Source of the DNA: Candidatus Wallbacteria bacterium
Lineage (GTDB): Bacteria > Muiribacteriota > UBA6191 > JACPRK01
Length of the DNA stretch: 36,961 nucleotides
Direction: 5' to 3'
NCBI GenBank assembly: GCA_016213845.1
Contig: JACQZN010000010.1
Coordinates: 1-36,961 of the forward strand
Part shown: piece by piece, positions 1 through 10,200 of the stretch
Layout: each line of letters starts with the position of its first letter
How positions within the stretch are numbered: position 1 is the first letter of the stretch
The notes under the pieces: model-generated
Told to the model about the DNA's origin: nothing
Databases searched by the model: none
The model's input: only the letters and a program-made list of their open reading frames with translations
Position numbers and translations under genes: made by a program

Positions 1-58
1 CCGCCGCCCACGAGTCCGCCCCCCCAGCAGTGGCGGAAACTGGCTTAGCCGGCGCCAA

Positions 59-131
59 GTCAGGAGTCAGGCTTCAGGCGTCAGGTTGGACTGTTACGTT
101 CCCCCTGAGGCCTGAGGTCTGAAGCCTGATC
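59..131. repeat. Heptamer array in inverted orientation (TCAGG family)
   Basis: Four tandem 7-bp units of form NTCAGGN lie at 59-86. Four units of roughly the complementary form (CCTGAGG, CCTGAGG, TCTGAAG, CCTGATC) lie at 104-131. The left block at 66-85 matches the reverse complement of the right block at 17 of 20 positions, so the locus can fold into a stem. The 14-mer GTCAGGCTTCAGGC at 66-79 recurs exactly at 34791-34804, in the array next to valS. This is direct sequence observation; the function is unknown. Confidence 0.8.
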
Positions 132-139
132 CCTCCCCC

Positions 140-209
140 CTCGAGCCTCACTCCTCGAGCCTCACTCCTCGAGCCTCACTCCTCAAGCCTCACTCCTCGA
201 GCCTCGAGC
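140..209. repeat. Five tandem 14-bp units (two heptamers each)
   Basis: The unit CTCGAGCCTCACTC is repeated from 140. Copies 1-3 are identical, copy 4 has one change (CTCAAGC) and copy 5 ends CTCGAGC instead of CTCACTC. Each unit is two 7-bp words, the same period as the neighbouring TCAGG array and the arrays at 29617-29771 and 34791-34860. The array is non-coding. Confidence 0.85.
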
Positions 210-348
210 CTGCCCTGTCGAACAATCGCGCGGAAATCGAAACTTTTGTCCGGGCCAGGGGGTAGTGGATTTGGCGACTGCTCGCGCGTCGGCGCGAAGC
301 AGGTCGTCCTGGCATGACGATCGGGCGCCCGCAGAGGCGGACGCTGGA

Positions 349-376
349 TTGACACACGCCTGATCCGAACTATAAT
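349..376 (+). promoter_or_regulatory. Sigma-70 promoter of the S8 protease gene
   Basis: A perfect -35 TTGACA at 349-354 and a perfect -10 TATAAT at 371-376 are separated by 16 bp. Transcription would start near 383, giving a leader of about 45 nt before the GTG start at 429. Perfect hexamers are rare by chance in DNA this GC-rich. Confidence 0.85.
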
Positions 377-428
377 TCCTGCACGTTCTTTCAACCGGTC
401 CCGGCTCCGCGCAGCCCAGGAGGCAATC

Positions 429-3155
429 GTGCAACTGGCGAATCGAGTCCTTACGGCGGTCCTTGCAACCGCCATCCTTTCGACGGCGGCCTCGGCTGCC
501 CCCTTGTCGCCCAAGCTGACGAAGGCCCTGGACGGCCTGCCGGCCGGCGGCAAGCTCCGCGTGCTCGTTCGCCTCAAGGACGCCGGCACGGTGGTCTTCG
601 GCGCCGCCCAGTCCGTCAGCGATTCCGCCGGCCGCTCGGCTCGCCTCAAGGCGTTGCGCGAGAACGCCAAGAAGAGCCAGGCCTCCCTGCTGGAGACCGT
701 GAAGCCATTCGGAGTCACCAATGGGCTCGAGTCCTCCACAGTGCGAGCCCTCTGGCTCGCCAACGCCGTCGCGATGGACGCCGACCGCGAGACCATCGAG
801 AAGCTGGCCGCCCGCGGTGACGTCAAAGAGGTCGTCCTCAACGAGACCATCCCCGCCCCGAAGGTCACGCCTTCGGCCGTGGTCAACGTCCCCGGCGACT
901 TCACCTGGGGCCTCACCCGCATCCACATCCCCGAGGTCCGGGCGCTCTACAAGCTGTCCGGAGCCGGCGTGCGCGTCGGCCACCTCGACACCGGTATCGC
1001 CGCCAGCCACCCCGACCTCAAGGGCAAGGTCCTCGCCTTCAAGGACTTCAGCCAGAAGCACAAGGAAGAGGCCTACGACGACGAGGGCCACGGCTCCCAC
1101 ACGGCCGGCACCATCGCCGGCGGCAACAGCTCGGGCAAGCATATCGGCGTCGCCCCCGAGGCCAAGATCATCTGCGCGAAGATCTTCGGCTCGGCCGGGG
1201 CCTCGCTCGAAGGCATCCTCGGCGCCATGGAGTGGGTCGTCGACCCGGACGGCAACCCGTCCACCGACGACGGCGCGCAGATCGTCAGCAACTCCTGGGG
1301 TAGCGACGCCTCCGAGAGCCGCACCTTCTGGGACGCCGTGAAGAAGTGGGTCGACCTGGGCGTCTTCCCCTGCTTCGCCGGCGGCAACAACGGCCCCAAC
1401 ACGGTCGGCACCCCTGGCGGCTACCCGCATAGCTTCGCAGTCGGCGCGGTCGATCCGGGTGACGGTTGCAGCGAGTTCTCCAGCCGCGGCCCGGTCAGCT
1501 GGGACGGCAAGGAGTACATCAAGCCCGACGTGGCGGCCCCAGGCTCCAGCGTCCTGTCCGCCTGGCACACGGGCAACGGCTTCACCGCCATCCAGGGAAC
1601 CAGCATGGCCTGCCCGCACGTGAGCGGCGTCATCGCCCTGATGCTCCAGGCCAACCCCAAGCTCACCATCGATCGCATCCGCCAGGTGCTCGAGTCGACG
1701 GCCGATGACCGCGGCGACGCCGGCAAGGACAACCTGTTCGGCAGCGGCATCGTCAACACCTGGAAGGCGATCGCTCAGGTCGTCCCGAGCGGCGAGATCA
1801 CCGGCACACTCAAGAACGACGCCGGCCAGGCCGTGAAGGGCGAGGTCACGCTCCCCGACTTCGGCATCACCGTCGCCACCGACGACCAGGGCAAGTTCAG
1901 CCTGCTGGTCCCGGGCGGCGACTACAAGGTCTCGGCGAAGTCCTTCGGCTTCCGCATCGCCAGCTTCGATGCCAAGGTGACGGCCGGTGAAGCCTCCACC
2001 CACGACGTCGCCCTCACCAAGGCCGACGACGGCAAGGTAGCCGGCACGGTCGTCAACAAGGACGGCAAGGCGCTCAAGGCGACAGTCTCTTTCCCCGGAA
2101 CGGGCCTGGCCGCCACCGAGACCAACGCCGACACGGGCGCCTTCGAGGCAATCGTCCCGCAGGGCGAGTACACGATGGTCGTCAAGAGCTTCGGCTACGA
2201 GCCGCGCGTCATCCAGTCGCTGCAGGTCGGCGCGCAGGCCGAGGGCCAGCGCATCGTGCTCGAGAACCTGCCGGACCTGCTCCTGGTCGACGACGACGGC
2301 CACGACCTGCTCGAGACTTACTTCAGCGATTCGCTCCAGAGGATCGGCCGCAAGTTCACCAACTGGGATTCGCGCATCGCGGGCGCGCCGACGGCCGACG
2401 TGCTCATCCAGTACCCGATGGTCATCTGGCACACCGGGTTCGACTACCAGACCACCTTCACTCCCGCCGAGAGGGACGCGGTCAAGCAGTACCTGGCCTC
2501 TGGCGGCCACCTGTTCCTCTCCAGCCAGCTTGGCGGCGTGAACCTGCGCCAGTCGCCCTACTTCGCGGAGGTCTTCCACGCCAAGTTCGTCACCATCCTG
2601 CGCCGCAGCCAGGGCCCCATCCCGGCCATCGTCGGCAGTGAGTCGACGCCGCTGGCAACGGGCGTGCGGCTGGTCGTCAACGATGACGGCGGCCAGAACA
2701 ACCAGGACTACCCGAGCATCCTGCTGCCGGCCGACGCCAAGGCCAGCCTCTTCCTCAAGTACGAGGGCGAGAACCGTGGCGGCGCGGGCCTGAGGTTCGA
2801 GGACGGGGCGGCCAAGATGGTCTACACGGCGTTCGGTCTCGAAGGCGTCGGCAACAAGGAGACACGCGACGACTTCTTCAAGCGCGTTCTGGCCTACCTG
2901 GCGCCGACCCCGGCCGACGCCTTGCGCCGCATCGACGCCGTCGACGCCCTGAGAGTCTTCGCGCTGGCGGCCAAGTCACCTGAGGCCGCGCGCTACTTCG
3001 AGTACGAGGAGTACTTCGTCGCCAAGGCCAGCAAGGCGCTGGCCGGCACTCCCCAGGGAGAGGAGCTCCTCTCCCGGTTCGCCGCTTCCAGCAAGGCCGG
3101 CTCGGCCCTGCGCGAGGTGCGCCGCGCCGCCCAGGGACGCAAGCTCACGAACTGA
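429..3155 (+). CDS. Secreted S8 (subtilisin-like) serine protease with carboxypeptidase-regulatory repeats
   Basis: This 908-residue protein is an exported endopeptidase of the subtilase family. It has an N-terminal signal peptide (about 1-24) and an inhibitor I9-like propeptide region (about 40-145). In the S8 catalytic domain (about 155-450) the triad is Asp187 in HLDTG, His221 in GHGSH and Ser392 in GTSMACPH, with an oxyanion Asn near 320. Two carboxypeptidase-regulatory-like beta domains follow (about 454-530 and 535-615). Next is a region starting LLLVDDDG (about 620-835) that resembles the glutamine-amidotransferase-like (ThuA-type) fold seen at the C-end of some secreted bacterial proteases, and then a helical tail. 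The GTG start is chosen because AGGAGG lies six bases upstream and the signal peptide begins there. It is a single-gene transcript: its own promoter lies at 349-376 and a terminator at 3186-3217. The protease call is secure; the role of the C-terminal region is inference. Confidence 0.95.
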   Translation: MQLANRVLTAVLATAILSTAASAAPLSPKLTKALDGLPAGGKLRVLVRLKDAGTVVFGAAQSVSDSAGRSARLKALRENAKKSQASLLETVKPFGVTNGLESSTVRALWLANAVAMDADRETIEKLAARGDVKEVVLNETIPAPKVTPSAVVNVPGDFTWGLTRIHIPEVRALYKLSGAGVRVGHLDTGIAASHPDLKGKVLAFKDFSQKHKEEAYDDEGHGSHTAGTIAGGNSSGKHIGVAPEAKIICAKIFGSAGASLEGILGAMEWVVDPDGNPSTDDGAQIVSNSWGSDASESRTFWDAVKKWVDLGVFPCFAGGNNGPNTVGTPGGYPHSFAVGAVDPGDGCSEFSSRGPVSWDGKEYIKPDVAAPGSSVLSAWHTGNGFTAIQGTSMACPHVSGVIALMLQANPKLTIDRIRQVLESTADDRGDAGKDNLFGSGIVNTWKAIAQVVPSGEITGTLKNDAGQAVKGEVTLPDFGITVATDDQGKFSLLVPGGDYKVSAKSFGFRIASFDAKVTAGEASTHDVALTKADDGKVAGTVVNKDGKALKATVSFPGTGLAATETNADTGAFEAIVPQGEYTMVVKSFGYEPRVIQSLQVGAQAEGQRIVLENLPDLLLVDDDGHDLLETYFSDSLQRIGRKFTNWDSRIAGAPTADVLIQYPMVIWHTGFDYQTTFTPAERDAVKQYLASGGHLFLSSQLGGVNLRQSPYFAEVFHAKFVTILRRSQGPIPAIVGSESTPLATGVRLVVNDDGGQNNQDYPSILLPADAKASLFLKYEGENRGGAGLRFEDGAAKMVYTAFGLEGVGNKETRDDFFKRVLAYLAPTPADALRRIDAVDALRVFALAAKSPEAARYFEYEEYFVAKASKALAGTPQGEELLSRFAASSKAGSALREVRRAAQGRKLTN

Positions 3156-3185
3156 GCCAGCGTCGGTTCGACAGATCACTCATTG

Positions 3186-3217
3186 CCGCCGGGCGAGATA
3201 TCGCCCGGCGGTTTCTT
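3186..3217 (+). terminator. Intrinsic terminator of the S8 protease gene
   Basis: A perfect 11-bp GC-rich stem (3186-3196 with 3201-3211) encloses a GATA loop and is followed by TTTCTT at 3212-3217. It lies between convergent genes. The T-run is only on the plus-strand side, so it chiefly serves the protease gene. Confidence 0.92.
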
Positions 3218-3269
3218 CGTACGCGGAGTTGCGCTCGAAGGGCCTGGCTGCGTTCCGCGCGCGGGCCGA

Positions 3270-5570
3270 TCAGCGGGTGCGACGCCGGCAGACCCAGAAG
3301 CCGGCCGCCACAAGGAGCAGCGCAAGGGCCGACACGACGCAGCCAACCTGGAAGGCGCGCGGGCGATACCCCATCACGACGCGCCGGTCACCCGAACGCA
3401 CGGGCACGCCTCGGAAGTGACCCGCCACCCGCACCAGCGGCCTAGGCGAGCCGTCGACCTCCGCGCTCCAGCCGGGATAGTGGGCATCCAGGATCACGAG
3501 CAGCCCGGCCCCGTCGAGCTCGACCTCCACTTCGAGCCTCTCGGGCTCATACGTCCGAAGCACGCAGGTCCGCACCGCCGTCGGCACGAGCGACGCTGGC
3601 ACATCGTGCGGTCCTGCCGGCAGCTCGAAGAGCGCTTCGCCAGGCAGGCGGCTGGCCGGCCTTTCCACGTGCTCGAGCTCGGCCGGCTCCGCGGCGCGCG
3701 CGCGCTGGGCGATGAAGCAGCGCGGCGCCGCACCCGGATGGCGCGACACTCTCACGGAGGTGCCCTGCGCCGACCAGAGCGTGTACTCCGCCCCAGCAGC
3801 CTCGGCGGAACGTACGCGCGCCTCCAGGGAACCGCCCGTCAGCTCGGATTGCAGCGTCGCGTAAGCCCGTAGCGGGATCGCCCCGGTCTCGTGGAGCGGG
3901 TTGAAGCCGAGCGGGACCGCCCGGAGCGTCTTCATCATCTCGCGCTTGTAGAGCCCGGACTCGTAGACGGTCCAGTCGTCGCTGACCGGCGTGAAGATCG
4001 GGTCGAGGACCGCGTACCGCAAGGGGTAGAGCGCCGGCCGCTCGCGGGTAAGTGCGGACGCGGCCGCGGGCGGCGCGGCCAGGTACGCCTCTTCGGTCCT
4101 GTGGGCCGAGGGCCGGGTCGAGAACGCGAGGTCTGCGAAGGCAATCGTCCCGAGAACCAACGCCAGGCGCCCCGCCGTCAGCTTGCCGGCGTGGCCGAAC
4201 CAACAGCAGCTGGCGAAGACGAGGCTGGTCGCGAAGACGAACGCCAGGTTGGCAGTCCAGGTGGAGCCGAGCGCCTCGAGCACGCGCCCTGGGTCCTTGA
4301 GGTGCGCGACACCGCCTCCGGAGAACACGGCCGCCAGTTCGTGGCCCTTCCACGCCATCGCCGCCGCGCCGAAGGCCGCCAGCCCACCCGCCGCGGCGGC
4401 CGCGATCCCGGTCCAGCTGCGGCTCCTCGCCTTTCCACCCAGGATACCGTCGAGTCCGAGCCCCCCCAGGAGCGGCAACAGAATCGCAGCGATGCAGAGG
4501 TACTTTTCGGCGAACCGGAAAGAAGCGAGCGGCGGGAGCAGTGCGGTCAGCACGGCCAAGAACGGTGCGTACCGCCCGAGCGCGAGCGCGATGGAGACCA
4601 GGACCGCGACCCACGTGGCGGCCGCCCCGGGCGCCCCGCTTCCCAGCGCTGCGAGGGCCAGGCAAAGCACGGGCACGCCCCAGTAGAGGTCGACGAAGAG
4701 CGGGGGCAATCCGCGGGCCCACGAGTGCCTGAAGAGCGGCGAGCCTGGGTCGGGGAATGAGACTGGAAGGACAAATCCAGGCATATTGGCCGGCATCAGG
4801 TCGTAGGTGAACGGCCCCGTTGCCTCCATCCCGCCCGAGCGCAGCGAGAGGCGCGTCAGCTCCAGAAGCGGGAGGTACTGGTAGGCGAGCACGGCGCCCG
4901 CGAGGAGACCGGAGGCAAGCAGCCCACCGAACGTGTGCGTCAACGGCCGGTGGGCGGTAGGAGGATGGAGCCAGCGCTGCAGGGCCAGGAGTCCGGCTGT
5001 GAAGAGGACCAGCTGCGGGTCGCTGCCGCTGCCCTGCGCCGCCAGCGCCAGCGCAGTCCAGAGGAGGCTCGAGCGCCGGCCGCCGTCGAGCCAGCCCTGG
5101 AAGGCGAGCATGGCCGCAGGCGCCCACGCCATGCCGTGCTGCTCAGGGCTGACGCAGAGGGTCGAGATCGAGATTCCGGAGAACATCGCAGATGCCGCGG
5201 CGAAGCCGGCCGCGGGCCAAGCGCATCCCCAGCGCCGTGCCAGTAGCAGCGTGAAGGTGCCAAAGAGGCCGGTATGGAACACCGTGAAGACGTTGAACGC
5301 GAGCGGCATCGGCAGCAAGAGCAGCAGCAGCGTGGGCGGGTAGAAGACCATCGAATGCGGATCGGCCTGCCATGGATACCCCGTGCCGACTCGCGGTTCC
5401 CAGAGCGGAACTCGCCCCGATAGCAGCGCATCCCGCGTCACGCAGGCCTGCGGGTAGTGATAGGCCGCAGCGTCGCGGAAGTAGAACGACTGCCCGGCGA
5501 TCAGCACCGGCCAGAAGAAGACGAGGACGGCCAACCAGACAGCCGCAACCCAGACCAGTCCGTGCCTCAA
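3270..5570 (-). CDS. YfhO-family polytopic membrane protein (glycosyltransferase-related)
   Basis: This is about 766 residues with roughly a dozen membrane helices. YfhO-family proteins are GT-C-like integral membrane proteins linked in Firmicutes to glycosylation of lipoteichoic acid or other envelope polymers. Family marks include an early outer loop with FRDAAAYHYPQ and GRVPLWEPRVGTGYP. Near the C-end a beta domain carries YPGWSAEVDG and FRGVPV, followed by a last helix and an Arg-rich tail. The chosen start is TTG at 5568-5570. It overlaps the TGA of the upstream gene in a TTGA arrangement and has GGAGGG nine bases upstream (5580-5585); a longer reading from TTG at 5609 is open but has no better ribosome site. 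It is the last gene of the minus-strand operon with the glycosyltransferase and the giant protein, suggesting work on an envelope glycan. The substrate cannot be read from the sequence. Confidence 0.85.
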   Translation of the reverse strand: MRHGLVWVAAVWLAVLVFFWPVLIAGQSFYFRDAAAYHYPQACVTRDALLSGRVPLWEPRVGTGYPWQADPHSMVFYPPTLLLLLLPMPLAFNVFTVFHTGLFGTFTLLLARRWGCAWPAAGFAAASAMFSGISISTLCVSPEQHGMAWAPAAMLAFQGWLDGGRRSSLLWTALALAAQGSGSDPQLVLFTAGLLALQRWLHPPTAHRPLTHTFGGLLASGLLAGAVLAYQYLPLLELTRLSLRSGGMEATGPFTYDLMPANMPGFVLPVSFPDPGSPLFRHSWARGLPPLFVDLYWGVPVLCLALAALGSGAPGAAATWVAVLVSIALALGRYAPFLAVLTALLPPLASFRFAEKYLCIAAILLPLLGGLGLDGILGGKARSRSWTGIAAAAAGGLAAFGAAAMAWKGHELAAVFSGGGVAHLKDPGRVLEALGSTWTANLAFVFATSLVFASCCWFGHAGKLTAGRLALVLGTIAFADLAFSTRPSAHRTEEAYLAAPPAAASALTRERPALYPLRYAVLDPIFTPVSDDWTVYESGLYKREMMKTLRAVPLGFNPLHETGAIPLRAYATLQSELTGGSLEARVRSAEAAGAEYTLWSAQGTSVRVSRHPGAAPRCFIAQRARAAEPAELEHVERPASRLPGEALFELPAGPHDVPASLVPTAVRTCVLRTYEPERLEVEVELDGAGLLVILDAHYPGWSAEVDGSPRPLVRVAGHFRGVPVRSGDRRVVMGYRPRAFQVGCVVSALALLLVAAGFWVCRRRTR

Positions 5571-7153
5571 GGCCTGGAGCCCTCCATTGGCTCGACCAAA
5601 TAGACCCAATGACGTTCGTAGGGCATTTGACTCTTTTCGAAGGCGGCCGCGTCAAGAAGCTTCAGTCCTGGCGGCTGGAAGCGCAGGGGCCGGTTCAGCA
5701 GCAGCACGCTCGGGCCGGCCTGCGCCCGCGCGAAGTCGGATGCGGCCTGTTCCAGCACGAAGGTCCTGGGGCTCACGCGTCCCGAGGCGCTCGGAAATCG
5801 TATGAACTTCCGCTCCTGAGGTGAAAAGAACGGCCGGTCCAGGCAGGCCGCAGCCGACTGGCACCAGTGGTCCTGGTGGGCGAAGATCGGCGTCCCCGCC
5901 AGCGCCCGCGAGGCGATCCAGCGAGAGCTCTCGAGCGAAGGCGAGAACGGCTCCCGCAGGTCCTTGCCCAGGGCCCAGAGCCCCACGGCGGCGTGTACGG
6001 CCAGCAGGCTCGTCAGGAATCCGGCGCGCAGGCGGGCAAGATCCCCCTGCCTCACTTCCAGCAGCCCCCAGAAGGGCGCCGCCGCCGGAACCGCATCGCG
6101 CAGCCAGAGCGCGGCGAGAAAGAAGACGAACAGGTGGCCGTGGTGGCGCAGGCAACCGAAGTACTTCAGGTACGTCATGCCCAGCAGGGCGGCGCAGGCC
6201 AGGGTCCAGCCGGCCAGGCAAAGCGGCCGGTCTGCCAGACAGAGCGCGGCCAGCGTGAAGATGAGACCTGCACCCAGCAGGGGCACGAGGTTCTCGCTCA
6301 CCAGCGGCACCGTATCGACGAAGCGGGCGGACAGCAGATCCAGCGAGGGACTCTCCACCGTGAGGAAGTTCGTGCCCCACCAGATCTCGGCCGACATGTC
6401 CGGAACGGGTACGAACGCGTTCCAGAAGCGCGTGGCCGTCAGCGCCAGCAGCCCAGGACTGAACCGCAGGTTCCAGCCCGCGTCCCAGACGGAGCCCGCG
6501 GGCGGCTCCAGCGCCTTCCACGCAAAGAGCGCGGCCAGCCCCACGGTGGCGAGCGCCACCGCCATCCCGGCCCGGGTCGCGGGCGCCGCTTGACGAGCAC
6601 CTGGAATCGCCTGCCACGCGCCGGCGGCTGCCAGGACCATCGCCGCCGCCAGCATCTGCGCGTTGGTGTTCGCCATTAACGCCGTCAGCCCCGCAAGCAT
6701 CCAGAGCGGCGCCCCCGGAGCTCGCAGCCGCGCGCAGAGACAGAAGAGCAGCAACACGCCCAGCGAGTAGTTCCGGCTCATCACACCGTACTCGAAAAGC
6801 GGGAAGTAGCCGAGCGCGAAGAGCAGCCGCGCCGCCCGGCCGAACGGCGCGTGTGCAGCGAAGACCCAGACCGCCGCCGTCGCAATCGCGCCGTGCAGCG
6901 CCTGCATCGCCGCCGGCGACCGCGTCACCCGGGAGGTGACGTGCAAGACAAGCAGCCAGAGCTTCGGGTGGAACTGCGTCGGCGTCTGCGTCAGGGTCGC
7001 GGCCAGGGAGGGCGCCTCCAGTGCCACGCTCCAGGGCTCGGTCTCGTCCTTCCAGAGCTCGTGGCTGGCCAACCCCGCCGCCACCAGCACCGAAAAGGCC
7101 AGCGTGACCAGGGCTGCAAAACCTCGCTCCGTCCGCGCGATCGATTCGCTCAT
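5567..7153 (-). CDS. Membrane glycosyltransferase, GT-C/PMT (GT39)-like
   Basis: About 528 residues with around ten membrane helices. GT-C enzymes move sugars from polyprenyl-phosphate donors on the outer face of the inner membrane. An Asp-Glu pair in the first outer loop (Asp36-Glu37 in LWKDETEPW) sits just after helix 1, where GT-C enzymes keep their catalytic acid. A histidine-containing QFHPKLW segment and SRNYSL follow, as in ArnT/PMT-like proteins. The ATG at 7153 is preferred; a TTG at 7171 would add six residues, and neither has a clear Shine-Dalgarno. The gene starts 82 bp after the giant gene ends with no terminator seen, and its stop overlaps the start of the YfhO-like gene, so all three are probably co-transcribed. 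The fold class is fairly secure; acceptor and donor are unknown. Confidence 0.8.
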   Translation of the reverse strand: MSESIARTERGFAALVTLAFSVLVAAGLASHELWKDETEPWSVALEAPSLAATLTQTPTQFHPKLWLLVLHVTSRVTRSPAAMQALHGAIATAAVWVFAAHAPFGRAARLLFALGYFPLFEYGVMSRNYSLGVLLLFCLCARLRAPGAPLWMLAGLTALMANTNAQMLAAAMVLAAAGAWQAIPGARQAAPATRAGMAVALATVGLAALFAWKALEPPAGSVWDAGWNLRFSPGLLALTATRFWNAFVPVPDMSAEIWWGTNFLTVESPSLDLLSARFVDTVPLVSENLVPLLGAGLIFTLAALCLADRPLCLAGWTLACAALLGMTYLKYFGCLRHHGHLFVFFLAALWLRDAVPAAAPFWGLLEVRQGDLARLRAGFLTSLLAVHAAVGLWALGKDLREPFSPSLESSRWIASRALAGTPIFAHQDHWCQSAAACLDRPFFSPQERKFIRFPSASGRVSPRTFVLEQAASDFARAQAGPSVLLLNRPLRFQPPGLKLLDAAAFEKSQMPYERHWVYLVEPMEGSRP

Positions 7154-7235
7154 CCCGAACCGACCGCGCAACAGCCGAGTCGCAGGGTCACGCCAAGCCC
7201 TCGCACGCCGGAACCGCGCGGGCCGCGGTACTCGC

Positions 7236-10200
7236 TCACCATCGCTCGGCCCGGCGGACAGCGGCGCCGACGATTCCCAGGGCGATCCCGGCGAGGATAG
7301 CGGTCACGGTGCCGTCGCCCAGCCTCCACTCCAGTGCGTGGGCCGCCAGCGGCAAGACGGTGACGACCAGGAAGAAGGGCGAACGCCATGCCGAATCCAG
7401 AGCCCATCCCAACGTCAGGAGCGCCAGGAAGAAGCCGAGGAGCCCCAGTCCCAGGTCGAAGAGCCGTCGCATCGAAGGATCATAGACCAGGAGGACCACG
7501 TGGGACGGCGTACCGCCGGCTGGATAGAGCGCGCCGGCCAGCGTCAGTACGCGACCGCCCGCGGCCTCGCAGCGGATTCCGACCGGCAACGCGCCGCGAT
7601 CGCCGAGCGATCTCTGCAGCGCCTGGTAGGCATCCGCCTTCGCGTCAGAGGCCGCGCCGCCAGCGGCACCGCCGGCAGCCCCGGCCAGCTCTGCGGGCGC
7701 GTCGCCCTCGCTGCCGTCCAGATCCAGCCCTTCGTCTTTGGCCAGCGCATTCTCGGGGACAGGCGGCGCAGCTGCCGGGGACGCGGCGCTTCGAGACTCT
7801 TCGAGCGCATCGGCCACGCCCTCGCCGCCGGTCGGCGCCAGCTCCTTCATCATGGCGCGCAGCCGCGCGGTCTTGCGCTCCGCGCGGGACTTCTTGCCGG
7901 CGTACTCGGGCTTCGACGGGCGAGCGGCCTGGCGTTCGTAGGCAAGATTGCGCCTGCCGTCGGAAGCAGGTCCGCCGACGTGATCGAGTCTTTGCGAGAC
8001 TCGCTGCAACATCGAATTCACGTTGGCACCGCGATTCACTTGACCCAGCAGGCTGACAACTCCCCCCACCCAGACCAGCGGATTCCCGGCGATGGCGATC
8101 GTCTCCATCGCGCTCGCCGCCCGCTCCGACGGCAGCGGCTTGCCGCCCTCGTCCAGCCCCTCGCTCCAGAGCGCCAGCGCCCGCCCGGGCGGTACTGTCA
8201 CCGCCAGCTCCAGCCGGTCGACCGGCACGTCGGCCACGATCGGCAGGGGCAGCTTCCAGCGCGCGGCCGCACCCGGCGGCGGTCCGTCCTGCGCCAGGTA
8301 CGTCAACTCCAGCTCGAACGGCTCGAGCTCCGCGGGTTTACCCGTCGAGCGCACCAGCGGAATGAGCAGCTCCGACTCCTTCTGCCCGGGCTTGCGCGGC
8401 TCTCCTTGCACCTTGCAGTCGAGCGGCGCGGCGCCGGGCGGCAGCAGCACTTGCAGGTGCTGGCGCGCGTTGTTCCGAACGGTCAGCTGCATGCGCGCGG
8501 CCGTCCAGCCGCCCTGCCCGGGCACCAGCTCCACCCGCATCCTCGACACGTCGAAGAGCGGAGTGTCGATCCCCTTCTTGCGGAGCACCTCCAGCTTCAC
8601 CTCGCTGGGCCCATCCTCGCCGCGGAACGCCAGCGGGATTCCCTCGGCGCGCAGCCACGGAGGCAGCTCCTCGGGATCGATCGGCCGCAGCGAGGCCGCG
8701 CTCACGACCTTGAACTCGGTCGATTCGTCGGCCCGCACGGCGATGACCGAGACGTGCTTCGCCGCGCCCTTCGCTGCGGGCGAGGCGACCGCGAGCGCCC
8801 CCGCCGCCGGCAGCGCGCGGACGTGCTGGAGCACAAGCTGGCCGGCACCCGAGCGGAATCGGTCGAAGGCGATCTCGACTGCCGAGCCCTCCGCCTTCCA
8901 TCCCTTGACCCCGGCGCCGGTGACGTCGAGCAGATCGGTGCCGGCCGGCAGTTCCACCGTCAGCCCGGGCAGCGCTCCCTGCGTGACGCGGTAGGTCAAC
9001 TCCGTGCGGCCGGTGACCCGCCCGCCCTCGACCTTGAAGCCGGACGCGGTCTCGCTTTCGAACCGGACTGCTTCGCGCCGCGCGGGCTGCACGACCGTGG
9101 CCTCCCCTTTCTCGAACCAGCGCACGAAGACGTTGCCAGCCATGCGGACCGTCGCCGCGGCGCGGGTCTCACCAGCCTCCTCGCTCGAGACCGTCGCAAG
9201 CGAAGGGACTATCTCGATTCCCCGCCCGGTGCCCGGCAGCCGCACGTCGACCGTGCAGATCGGCATCCGGGGCTGGTCCCACTGCAGCCATCCGGCGTCT
9301 TTGACGCGGGTGACCGGAACCCGGAACTCGACGGAGACCTCGTGCTTGCCGGCGCCGCGCAGAAAGACGCGCACGGCCCCGTCCTGCCCGTCGGCTGCCA
9401 GGTCCGCCGGCTTTCCGTCGACGCGCACCCGGACAATCGACCCCGGGTTCCCGAGGGAGACCTCGTGGATTCCCGGCGCGAGCGCGGTGAGCTCGTAGGT
9501 CGCGGTCGCCTCGGCGTCGTCGGCTCCAACCTTGACCACGGTCCGCCCCCGCTGGGCCACCAGCGGCTCCGGACTCGAAGGCTCTTCAGGAGCCTCCGGC
9601 TCTTTTGGAACTTCCAGCACTTCCAGCGTCTCCTCTATGGTCCGTCTGGGGACGAAGAGCCAGTCGCCCGAGGTGAGCAGCGCCGCCGCGTCCTGCGAGC
9701 GCAGGTACTGGTAGGGAACGGGCGCCGTCGTCGGGTCCGCGGCCTGCAGCGGGGCCGCCAGCGCGAAGAGCGCCGCTGCCACGGCAGTCGACGCGGCCGC
9801 GGCGGAGGCCGCCCGGTGCGCTGCCCGCTTCTTCCAGTGCCAGCCCAGGCAGAGCACCAGCCCCGCCAGAAGCCCCAGGTCGAGCGCGTGGACCCCGGCA
9901 CGATGCGAGGGGAAGCTCGCGTCGAGCAAGGCCAGCGCGCCGGTGAACGAAACGAATGCCAGCAGCCCCAGCCCCGAGCCGCCCGGGAATCCGCCGTAGA
10001 CGACGGCCACGACGGCCAGCCCCAGGAGCAGGAACAGCCCCTGGTGCAGCACGAACAGCGCGAAGCCCGCGAAGCTCTTCAGATACCGCACGCGGATCGC
10101 GGAGCGCCCGGATGGACCCGAGAGGTACGAACGCCCGCCGGTCGGCGCCGGCCGCGCCCAGAGGCCGAGGAAGTCGTCGGCAGCTCCCGCGTCGGCGGCG

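Larger units (their letters stand above)
1..428. other. Intergenic region upstream of the S8 protease
   Basis: No convincing complete gene is seen. The first 48 bases could be the 3' end of an upstream plus-strand gene (a proline-rich tail ending in TAG at 46-48), but other frames are equally open, so this is not called. The rest holds two repeat arrays of 7-bp or 14-bp period (59-131 and 140-209), then unremarkable sequence, then a near-consensus sigma-70 promoter at 349-376 and a Shine-Dalgarno AGGAGG at 418-423 in front of the GTG start at 429. Confidence 0.6.

Noticed and set aside
1..48. Possible 3' end of an upstream gene (proline-rich tail ending in TAG at 46-48)
   Set aside because: All three plus frames are open over this short stretch and nothing in the residues identifies a family.
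183..2579. Long open frame on the minus strand opposite the S8 protease (798 codons)
   Set aside because: It lies wholly over a secure protease gene and its residues (Val, Gly, Asp and Arg-rich with no domains) are the typical mirror of a GC-rich coding strand.
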